A DNA stretch of 64,000 nt from Halobaculum gomorrense (GTDB lineage: Archaea > Halobacteriota > Halobacteria > Halobacteriales > Haloferacaceae): the NCBI RefSeq assembly GCF_900129775.1, contig NZ_FQWV01000004.1, positions 124,001-188,000 on the forward strand, in the 5' to 3' direction. Numbering within the stretch: the stretch's first letter is position 1; the number at the start of each line of letters is the position of its first letter. Made by a program: the position numbers and the translations under genes. Positions 28,714-36,005 of this stretch are shown in pieces. The notes under the pieces are model-generated. The model saw only the letters and a program-made list of their open reading frames with translations, was not told where the DNA came from and made no database searches.

Positions 28714-29873
28714 GCGTCTTCGACGACGCCGCGGAGGCGGGCGAGGGGTTCGTCTTCTCGGAGAAGCCGATCCAGATCGAATCGGGGGAGGGCGTCCACC
28801 TCACCGCCGAGGACAGCACCGAGTACCTCGACTTCGGCGCCAGCTACGCGTGCACGCCGCTTGGCCACTGCCCGCCCGCGGTCGTCAACGCGGTACAAGA
28901 GCAGGCGGCCGAGCTGCTGTACGTGCAGGCGTCGTACCCGAACGGCGCCCGCACCGAGCTGTACGAGCGGCTCGGCGCGGTCGCCCCCGGCGACATCTCG
29001 AAGGTGTGGCTGTGCAACTCCGGGACGGAGGCGAACGAGGCGGCGATGAAATTCGCGCGCTCGGCGACCGGCCGCGAGAAGATCGTCGCCACGAAGCGCG
29101 GCTTCCACGGCCGGACGTTGGGCGCGCTTGCGATGACGTGGAAAAAGAAGTACCGCGCCCCCTTCGAGCCCGTCGCCGGCGGCGTCGAGTTCGTCGACTA
29201 CGGCGACAGCGAGGCGCTGGCGGAGGCCGTCGACGACGAGACGGCCGCGGTGTTCCTCGAACCGGTGCAGGGCGAGGGCGGCATTAACCCCGCCGACCCC
29301 GACTACCTGCAGTCGGCGCGCGACCTCACCGAGGACGCGGGCACGGCGCTGGTGTTCGATGAGATCCAGACCGGGATGGGTCGGACCGGCGACCTGTGGG
29401 CCTGCGAGGGCGCCGGCGTCGAGCCGGACATCCTGACGACGGCGAAGGGCGTCGCCTCCGGCCTCCCGCTGGGCGCGACGCTGTGCGCCGACTGGATCGC
29501 CGACGGCGCCGCCAGCCACGGCTCGACGTTCTCGGGCAACCCGGTCGTCGCTGCCGCGGCCAACGCGACCCTGGAGGAACTGGTCGCCGAGGACGTGCCT
29601 GGCCACGCGACGATGGTCGGCGACTACCTCACCACGCAACTGGAGGAGGCGGTCGCCGAGCACGACCTCCCCGTGCGCGACGTTCGCGGCGAGGGCCTGA
29701 TGATCGGCATCGAGGTGAAGCGCGGGGCGAACCGCTACCTGCGCGACCTCGCCATGGACCACCAGATCCTCGCGCTGCCGGCGGGGCGGTCGGTGCTCCG
29801 TCTGCTCCCGCCGCTCGTGATCAACGAGGGGCACGCCCGCGAGGTCGTCGACGCGCTGACGGAGGTGCTGTGA
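28710..29873 (+). CDS. argD: ArgW-gamma-glutamate-semialdehyde aminotransferase
   Basis: Class III PLP aminotransferase forming ArgW-ornithine, 387 aa. Blocks: VWLCNSGTEANEAAMKFAR, RGFHGRTLGALAMTWKKKYR, VFLEPVQGEGGINP, LVFDEIQTGMGRTG (PLP-ring Asp) and the Schiff-base lysine in ILTTAKGVASGLPLGA. HGSTFSGNPV completes the cofactor pocket. In this clustering it serves arginine; a second role in lysine synthesis (as LysJ) is unlikely because no lysine genes are present. 4-bp overlap with argB. Confidence 0.95.
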   Translation: MSVFDDAAEAGEGFVFSEKPIQIESGEGVHLTAEDSTEYLDFGASYACTPLGHCPPAVVNAVQEQAAELLYVQASYPNGARTELYERLGAVAPGDISKVWLCNSGTEANEAAMKFARSATGREKIVATKRGFHGRTLGALAMTWKKKYRAPFEPVAGGVEFVDYGDSEALAEAVDDETAAVFLEPVQGEGGINPADPDYLQSARDLTEDAGTALVFDEIQTGMGRTGDLWACEGAGVEPDILTTAKGVASGLPLGATLCADWIADGAASHGSTFSGNPVVAAAANATLEELVAEDVPGHATMVGDYLTTQLEEAVAEHDLPVRDVRGEGLMIGIEVKRGANRYLRDLAMDHQILALPAGRSVLRLLPPLVINEGHAREVVDALTEVL

Positions 29874-29892
29874 GCGTGGGGGGGACCGAGTG

Positions 29893-30987
29893 ATGGCCGT
29901 GCACAACCCCGTAGACCCGACGGAGGCGCTCGACACCGAGGGCCGCCGGCTGCTGTATGACCTCGTGTCAACGCCTTCCGTCTCGGGCGAGGAGGCCGAC
30001 GCCGCGGCCGTCCTCGTCGAGTTCTTCGAGGAGCACGGTCGGGAGGCGTACACCGACGAGGTCGGGAACGTCCGCGCGCCCGGCGACGACTCGCTCCTGT
30101 TGACCTCCCACGTCGACACCGTCCCGGGCGACATCCCCGTCGAGATCGCCGACGGCGACGAGGAGTTGGACGCCGAGGGTCCCGTGCTGTGGGGCCGCGG
30201 CAGCGTCGACGCCACCGGCTCCCTCGCCGCGATGGCCGTCGCGGCCGTCGAGACGGGCGTCTCGTTCGCCGGCGTGACCGGCGAGGAGACGGACTCCCGC
30301 GGCGCCAGACACCTCGTCGAGACCCGCGACGCGCCCGAGGCCGTGATCAACGGCGAGCCGTCCGGCTGGGACGCGGTGACGCTCGGCTACCGCGGGCTGA
30401 TATCCGGCACCTACGTCGCCACCAGCGAGTCCGGTCACACCTCACGGCCGGACTCGAACGCGGTCCAGCACGCGATGCACTGGTGGCAGCGCGTCGAGGG
30501 CGCCTTCGACTACTACGACTACGGGGCCGTCTTCGAGCAGGTGACGGCCAAGCCCGTCGCCGTCGAGGGCGGCCTCTCCGAGGACGGCCTCTCGATGGAG
30601 GCGACGATGGACGTGCAGTTCCGGGTGCCGCCGTCGCTGGACCCCGAGGACGTGCGCGAGCGCGCCGACGCCGAGTTGGAGGCCGGGACGGTCCACTGGG
30701 ACGAGCCGATCCCGCCCGTGATGGGAAGCCCGCGCGACCTCGTCGCGACGGCTGTCCGCGGCGGAATCCGCCGCGCCGATGGCGACCCTCGCCTGCTCCG
30801 CAAGACCGGCACCGCAGACGTGAACATCTTCGCCGGCGCGTGGGACGTGCCGATGGCGACGTACGGCCCCGGCGACTCCTCGCTGGACCACGCGCCCGAC
30901 GAACGGCTCCCCCTGCGGGAGTTCGACCGCGCGGTCGAGGTGTTAATCGACGCCTCGCGACGACTGCGAGACCGAACCGACGACTGA
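29893..30987 (+). CDS. argE: ArgW-ornithine hydrolase
   Basis: Zn-dependent M20-family deacylase that releases ornithine from ArgW, 364 aa. Metal and catalytic residues are in LLTSHVDTVPGD (His, Asp), VLWGRGSVDATGSLAAM (bridging Asp), VTGEETDSRGARHL (catalytic Glu-Glu) and the C-terminal YGPGDSSLDHAPDE (His). RKTGTADVNIFA is the LysK/ArgE-type signature. ATG at 29893 is chosen; a GTG one codon upstream is also possible. ArgF follows after 112 bp without an obvious promoter. Confidence 0.94.
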   Translation: MAVHNPVDPTEALDTEGRRLLYDLVSTPSVSGEEADAAAVLVEFFEEHGREAYTDEVGNVRAPGDDSLLLTSHVDTVPGDIPVEIADGDEELDAEGPVLWGRGSVDATGSLAAMAVAAVETGVSFAGVTGEETDSRGARHLVETRDAPEAVINGEPSGWDAVTLGYRGLISGTYVATSESGHTSRPDSNAVQHAMHWWQRVEGAFDYYDYGAVFEQVTAKPVAVEGGLSEDGLSMEATMDVQFRVPPSLDPEDVRERADAELEAGTVHWDEPIPPVMGSPRDLVATAVRGGIRRADGDPRLLRKTGTADVNIFAGAWDVPMATYGPGDSSLDHAPDERLPLREFDRAVEVLIDASRRLRDRTDD

Positions 30988-31099
30988 CCCACGGCGGCCC
31001 CGGCGGCTCCGACCGTCGCCCGCCCCGTCCTGACACACTTCACACGACCACCGACCCACCGCACGCGACCGACACCACACCCCACGATCACCGATCACG

Positions 31100-32035
31100 A
31101 TGAGCACCCACACGACCTCGACCACGCCGGACGACGCAGACGAGTTCCCGAGCGACTTCCTCGACATCGACGACCTGACGACCGACCAACTCGCCACGGT
31201 CCTCGCGCGCGCATCCGACCTGAAGGCCGGGAAGGACCTCACGCAGCTTCCGCGGACGACGCTGGCGATGCTGTTCGAGAAGCCCTCGACCCGGACGCGC
31301 GCGAGCTTCGAGACGGGGATGACTCAGCTGGGCGGCCACGCGATGTTCCTCGGCCCCGACGCGATCCAGTTGGGCCACGGCGAACCGCTGAAGGATACCG
31401 CCCGCGCGCTCGGCGGCTACGCCGACGCCATCATGGTCCGGACGTTCGCCCACGAGAACGCCGAGACGCTCGCGGAGTACGCGGGCGTCCCGGTGATCAA
31501 CGGGCTCACCGACGACGCCCACCCGTGCCAGACGCTCGCGGACCTCCTCACGATCCGCGAGGCGGTCGGCGACCTAAGCCAGGTGCAGGCGGCGTGGGTC
31601 GGTGACGGCAACAACGTCGGGCGCTCGTTCGCCGTCGGCGCCGCCCTGGCGGGCCTCGATCTGACGGTCGCCACGCCCGACGGCTACGGTCTCGGCGACG
31701 ACGTGTACGACCGCTGCGCCGAACTCGGGACCGAGCCGACCGCCGTCGACTCCCCCAAAGAGGCGGTCGCCGACGCGGACGTGGTCTACACCGACGTGTG
31801 GGTGAGCATGGGGGAGGAAGACCTGCGCGCCGAGAAGCTCCCCGCCTTCGACGGCTACCAGGTGAACGAGGAGCTGCTCGCCGGCACTGACGCCGCGTTC
31901 ATGCACTGCCTGCCCGCCCACCGCGGGGAGGAGGTGACCGACGAGGTGCTGGAGTCGGAGCGCTCGCTCGTCTGGGAGCAGGCGGAAAACCGGATGCACG
32001 CGCAGAAGGGACTGCTGGTGGAGCTGCTGGCGTAG
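31100..32035 (+). CDS. argF: Ornithine carbamoyltransferase
   Basis: Transfers the carbamoyl group to ornithine giving citrulline, 311 aa. Carbamoyl-phosphate loop FEKPSTRTRASFE, HPCQTLADLLTI and the ornithine-binding HCLPAHRGEEVTDEV are intact; GDGNNVGRSFAVGAAL is the ornithine domain. No TATA-like box is seen in the upstream 112 bp, so it is probably cotranscribed from the argW operon. Carbamoyl-phosphate synthase is not in the window. Confidence 0.97.
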   Translation: MSTHTTSTTPDDADEFPSDFLDIDDLTTDQLATVLARASDLKAGKDLTQLPRTTLAMLFEKPSTRTRASFETGMTQLGGHAMFLGPDAIQLGHGEPLKDTARALGGYADAIMVRTFAHENAETLAEYAGVPVINGLTDDAHPCQTLADLLTIREAVGDLSQVQAAWVGDGNNVGRSFAVGAALAGLDLTVATPDGYGLGDDVYDRCAELGTEPTAVDSPKEAVADADVVYTDVWVSMGEEDLRAEKLPAFDGYQVNEELLAGTDAAFMHCLPAHRGEEVTDEVLESERSLVWEQAENRMHAQKGLLVELLA

Positions 32036-32109
32036 CGTCGCGGTCGCGGCTACCGGGGCGACGCGATGTCGCCACAGGAGCTATGCTCGCGGCGGATGTA
32101 TTCGGCGGC

Positions 32110-32298
32110 ATGAGCGACCCGCTCCGCTGTCGTCGCTGCGGCCGACCCCTCTCTACGGGCCTCGTCGCGAGCGGCCGCCGCGCCTGCTGTCTCAACGCCA
32201 CGCCTATCGCCGGCACCTGTCCCGAGCACGGTCCGGTCGGCTCCCACGACGCCCTGGGGGATCCGGTCGACGGGTCGGGCACGGACACGGACCGCTGA
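32110..32298 (+). CDS. Possible small zinc-finger protein
   Basis: 62 aa starting MSDPLRCRRCGRPLSTGLVASGRRACCLNATPIAGTCPEHGPVG. The CxxC, CC and CPEH pattern could ligate one zinc, as in the abundant haloarchaeal micro zinc-finger proteins. The tail is acidic and disordered. No good TATA box or ribosome-binding site is seen; it could read through from argF (75-bp gap). Family not recognised. Confidence 0.5.
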   Translation: MSDPLRCRRCGRPLSTGLVASGRRACCLNATPIAGTCPEHGPVGSHDALGDPVDGSGTDTDR

Positions 32299-32344
32299 CC
32301 GCCACGCCGTGCCGGGTCGGGGCATCCGCCGCCCGCTCGGCCGC

Positions 32345-34546
32345 CTACGGCTCCGGCGGCGACCCGTCGTAGGCGTCGTGGTCGGTAAAGAAGTTCAGCA
32401 TCGCGAACTTCAGCTTCTCCGGGCCGATGTCGATCAGTTCCTCGCGCTCTTCGACTGGGAACGCGTCGCGCACGGAGTACTTCCCCATGTCCGCGGCGGT
32501 GTAGCGCTTGTCGAGCAGCGCGCGGACGCCGAAGTCGTCGGGCGAGCGGATCACGCGGCCGAGCGCCTGCCGGGTCTTGCGGACGGTCGGAATCTCGACG
32601 GCGTACTCCCAGCCGGCCTCCCGGGAGCGCTCGGCGAACGCGCGGTCGTACGCCTCCTGGACCGCCTCCATGCGCTCGGAGAGGTGCGGGTACGGCACCC
32701 CGATGACGGCGACCGCGCGGGCGTCGTCGCCGTCGAAGCTGACGCCCTCCGCGAGTGTCCCCCACAGCGACGTGAACAGGGCGGCGTCGTCGCTCCGGAC
32801 GAGTCGCCGACGGAGTTGCTCGGTGTCGGGATCGGAGCCGTCGAGCAGGAGCGTGCCGAGGTTCGGATCGCCCGAGAGCAGCTCGTGATAGCGCTCGGCC
32901 TCCGCGTACGACGGGAAAAACAGGAGGGAGCTGCCGGGCGTGAACCGGACGACATCCGCGAGCGTCGCGGCGATGGTTTCCTGAGTGGCGGGGTCGTCGC
33001 GCTCGGAGGCGAACAGCGCCGGCGTCGCGACCGAGTACGTCCGGCGGTTCTGCTTGGGGTACTCCATCCCGTACGCCAGCGTCGCGGGGTCCGAGAGGCC
33101 GAGCACGTCCTCGGTCACGTCGAACGGCCGGAGGGTGGCCGACATGAGGACGCTCGCGTACACCTCGTCGAACAGCTCCTCGGTCACCTCACGGGGGATA
33201 CAGGTGTACAGTTCTGCACGGCCGTACACCTCGTCGGTGCCGGCGTCGCGCCGGACGGAGACGACCGGATGCTGGCCCAACTCTCCGCCGCCGTCCATCC
33301 ACGCCGAGACGAACGCGGCCGCCTGGAGGGTCTGACACTCCCGGCGGGTGGTGGTCTCGCCGTCGCGGTACGCCTCCTCGTACTCCTCGTCGAGGCGCTT
33401 GCCGAGTTGGAGCGCCAGATCGCACTCCGCGCGGATCCCCTGTCCCTCGTAGCGGTCGAGAAAGGCGAGCGTCAGGTCGTCGCGGCGGTCCTCGTTGGTC
33501 ACCGAGAGGTCCTCCCAGTTCTCGCCGACCTGCTCGCGCGCGCCGAAGCCGAGCTTGTCGTCGTAGGTGTCATGCAGCGCCTCGGCGAACGCCCGAAGGA
33601 CGTTCTCCGCGGGCTCCGCGCGGGAGTCGTCTGTCTCCTCCAACTCGCTGAGCGCCGACTCCAGGGTGTTCTCGGTGAGCGCCTTCGAGGCGTGGTCGCG
33701 GGCGGCGTCCTCGATGTTGTGCGCTTCGTCGAAGACGGTGATCACGTCCTTCGGGTCGCGGTCGAGCCACCGGAAGAACTGCTCTCTGATCTGCGGGTCG
33801 AGCAGGTGGTGGTAGTTGCAGACGACGAGTTCGACCTCCTCCATCCCCTCCTTCAGCAGCTCGTAGCCGCAGAAGCCGCGGCTGCCGGCGTACTCGTACA
33901 CCTCGTCGGGCGTGCGCACGTCGTCGAATAACCACGAGAAGAACTCGTCGGTGTCGCCCGTGAGGTTCTGGAGGTAGTACTCGCAGGTGTTGGCGGCCTC
34001 GTCGTCGATCTCCTCGTCGAGGCGCTCCAACTCCTCTTGGACGGCCTGTCTGGCCTCTGCGGCGCTCGCGGCGTCTCCGCCTGTGGTGCCCCCGCCTTCC
34101 GAACCCCCCTCGCGCATCTCGTCGGTGAGGTCGTCCAGCTGCTGCTCCAACTGCTCCTTATCGGACCGGTCCTCGACGAGCGAGCGCGTGGTGTCGCGCA
34201 GCGTCTGGCACTCCTGGTACTCTACGTCGATGTGACACATCGACGACTTCCCTTTGAATACGGACGCACGGATGCGTTCGGTCTCGTGGATCGCGCGGGC
34301 GTCCTCGACGAACTGCCGCATCTGCTGGTGGACGTTCGTCGTGATGACGACGGTCCGATCGTGATCCCGGGCGTGCTGCAGCGCGGGAACCAGCGCTGAG
34401 AGCGTCTTTCCGGTCCCCGGCGCTCCCTCGAACAGCACGTCCTGCCCGCGCTCCAGCGAGTTCGAGATCCGATCCATCGCCTCCTCCTGGTTCGGATACG
34501 GCTCGTCGTACGGGAAGAAGCGCAGATGGCCGTCCGTCGTCGACAC
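32345..34546 (-). CDS. XPD/Rad3-family DNA helicase
   Basis: Superfamily 2, 5'-3' Fe-S helicase for repair or recombination, 733 aa. Walker A is FEGAPGTGKTLSA (residues 40-51) and Walker B ITVFDEAHNIED. Four cysteines placed for the [4Fe-4S] cluster are Cys104, Cys113, Cys188 and Cys226; the insert between the second and third is long and acidic. Helicase domain 2 motifs are VLMSATLRPF, LLFFPSY, FTSLWGTLAEGVSFDG and the motif VI TRQALGRVIRSPDDFG. GTG at 34546 lies ~27 bp after a GTTCAAAG box on the minus strand. Related to DinG but the Cys pattern favours XPD. Confidence 0.92.
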   Translation of the reverse strand: MSTTDGHLRFFPYDEPYPNQEEAMDRISNSLERGQDVLFEGAPGTGKTLSALVPALQHARDHDRTVVITTNVHQQMRQFVEDARAIHETERIRASVFKGKSSMCHIDVEYQECQTLRDTTRSLVEDRSDKEQLEQQLDDLTDEMREGGSEGGGTTGGDAASAAEARQAVQEELERLDEEIDDEAANTCEYYLQNLTGDTDEFFSWLFDDVRTPDEVYEYAGSRGFCGYELLKEGMEEVELVVCNYHHLLDPQIREQFFRWLDRDPKDVITVFDEAHNIEDAARDHASKALTENTLESALSELEETDDSRAEPAENVLRAFAEALHDTYDDKLGFGAREQVGENWEDLSVTNEDRRDDLTLAFLDRYEGQGIRAECDLALQLGKRLDEEYEEAYRDGETTTRRECQTLQAAAFVSAWMDGGGELGQHPVVSVRRDAGTDEVYGRAELYTCIPREVTEELFDEVYASVLMSATLRPFDVTEDVLGLSDPATLAYGMEYPKQNRRTYSVATPALFASERDDPATQETIAATLADVVRFTPGSSLLFFPSYAEAERYHELLSGDPNLGTLLLDGSDPDTEQLRRRLVRSDDAALFTSLWGTLAEGVSFDGDDARAVAVIGVPYPHLSERMEAVQEAYDRAFAERSREAGWEYAVEIPTVRKTRQALGRVIRSPDDFGVRALLDKRYTAADMGKYSVRDAFPVEEREELIDIGPEKLKFAMLNFFTDHDAYDGSPPEP

Positions 34547-34724
34547 ACACGGTCTTTCGCCTCATCGGCTTTGAACCTACGGGTGCCGCGGTGCATGTGA
34601 AACGCAGCCGTACCCGTCGCCAGCGGTGGCCGCGGCGTCCGAAGCGCGCTCACGTCGCCGCGCCGCCGCTGACAGGTGACGCTTCGCCGCTGACTTTTTC
34701 GCCGCCCGCGTCCACCGTCCGAAC

Positions 34725-35486
34725 ATGAGCGACGACGTCTCCGACGACTCCGACTTCGACAAGGAGGCAGAACGCGAGAAGCTCCGCGAGAAGTTCGCAC
34801 GCGATGAGGAGAAGCGCGAGTCCACCCGCCGGATGAGCGAACTCCTGCTCAAGGGCGCGACGATGACGAACTCCCACTGCGACGACTGCGGGTCGCCCAT
34901 CTTCCGACAGGACGGCCAAGAGTTCTGTCCGGAGTGCGACGGCCCATCGGGCGACGGCGCCGCGGCGGTGCCGGGGGATGCCGGCGGGGCGGCGGACGCC
35001 GGTGTGACCGACGGAGCGACCTCCGGGGCGGCGAACGCCGGCGGAGCCGAGACCGGCGCGGCCGACGGATCGGCCAACGGGACGGCGGGATCGGCCAACC
35101 GGACGGAGACGACCGCGCGGGCGGGCGGGTCTCCCCCGGTCGACGCGACGGCGGACGCCTCCGCCGAGGCGACTCACGACGGGGTGACTCACGACGCCGC
35201 CGGCGCCGCCGGCGCCGACGCGTCCGGCGCGAACGAGCGCGCGAACGCGGGATCGCGGCCGACAGCCGACGCGTCGCAGTCGCCGGCGACCCCCTCGGCC
35301 GCCGCCGCACCGCCGACGCACCCCGCCGACGCCGGGGACGACATCGCCGCCGCCCGCGACGCGTTGATCGAAACGCTCCGGCGCCACGCCGAGGCGGCCC
35401 GCGACGCGAGCGACCCTCGAACGGTGACCGCGCATCTCGAAGCGACCAGGGAGGCGGCCGAGGCGCTCGCGGCGCTGCGCCGCTAA
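34725..35486 (+). CDS. SSSCA1 (Sjogren autoantigen)-type zinc-ribbon protein
   Basis: 253 aa. The N-terminal ~30 residues are a charged helix; residues ~35-72 carry RRMSELLLKGATMTNSHCDDCGSPIFR...EFCPECD, the zinc ribbon of the archaeal Sjogren's syndrome/scleroderma autoantigen 1 family. A ~130-residue Ala/Gly/Asp/Thr-rich disordered region follows, then a C-terminal helical domain (ARDALIETLRRHAEAARDASDPRTVTAHLEATREAAEALAAL). The function of archaeal members is unknown. GACTTTTTCG lies ~29 bp upstream. Divergent from the XPD helicase. Confidence 0.85.
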   Translation: MSDDVSDDSDFDKEAEREKLREKFARDEEKRESTRRMSELLLKGATMTNSHCDDCGSPIFRQDGQEFCPECDGPSGDGAAAVPGDAGGAADAGVTDGATSGAANAGGAETGAADGSANGTAGSANRTETTARAGGSPPVDATADASAEATHDGVTHDAAGAAGADASGANERANAGSRPTADASQSPATPSAAAAPPTHPADAGDDIAAARDALIETLRRHAEAARDASDPRTVTAHLEATREAAEALAALRR

Positions 35487-35529
35487 CGCTGCGTCGCTGA
35501 CGCGGCGGCGGCGCGTCGCCCCGCCCGAC

Positions 35530-35538
35530 GATTTTTAC
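35530..35538 (+). promoter_or_regulatory. TATA-like box of the stress protein gene
   Basis: ATTTTTACG is centred 29 bp before the ATG at 35563, consistent with leaderless transcription. Confidence 0.55.
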
Positions 35539-35562
35539 GCTCTCGACGCGCACGGATTCGGT

Positions 35563-35952
35563 ATGGATGTCCTCGTCGCGGTCGACGGCTCCGAGAACTG
35601 CGAGCGCGCCATCCGAGCGGCCGCCGAGTTTTCCGACCGCTACGACGCCGCACTGCACGTCGTCCACGTCTCCGACAGCGAGACCACCGCCACCGAGCGG
35701 GTCATCGCCCACGCCGAACGCGTGCTCGCTGCCGTCGACAGCGACGCCGACGTGGAATTGGACGTGATCGAAATGACACTCCCGACGGACCGAGAAGTCG
35801 CGAAGGAACTGCTCGACCTCGTCGAGCATGAGGGATTCGACCACGTGTTCATGGGCCACCACGGCGCGGGCGTGGTCGAGCGCGCCATCCTCGGGTCCGC
35901 GGCCGAGGGAGTCGTGCGGAACGCGACGGTGCCGGTGACAGTCGTTCCCTGA
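35563..35952 (+). CDS. Universal stress protein (UspA family)
   Basis: 129 aa single-domain UspA. Starts MDVLVAVDGSENCERAIRAAAEF, with the strand-loop that contacts ATP. The C-terminal FMGHHGAGVVERAILGSAAEGVVRNATVPVTVV matches the G2xG9GS pattern of ATP-binding members. Its exact role is not deducible. It has its own promoter and is convergent to hef. Confidence 0.92.
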   Translation: MDVLVAVDGSENCERAIRAAAEFSDRYDAALHVVHVSDSETTATERVIAHAERVLAAVDSDADVELDVIEMTLPTDREVAKELLDLVEHEGFDHVFMGHHGAGVVERAILGSAAEGVVRNATVPVTVVP

Positions 35953-36005
35953 GCCGGTGGGCCTCCTCATCGACCGGCCGCGCTACGCTCGGAACGGTGC
36001 GCCGG

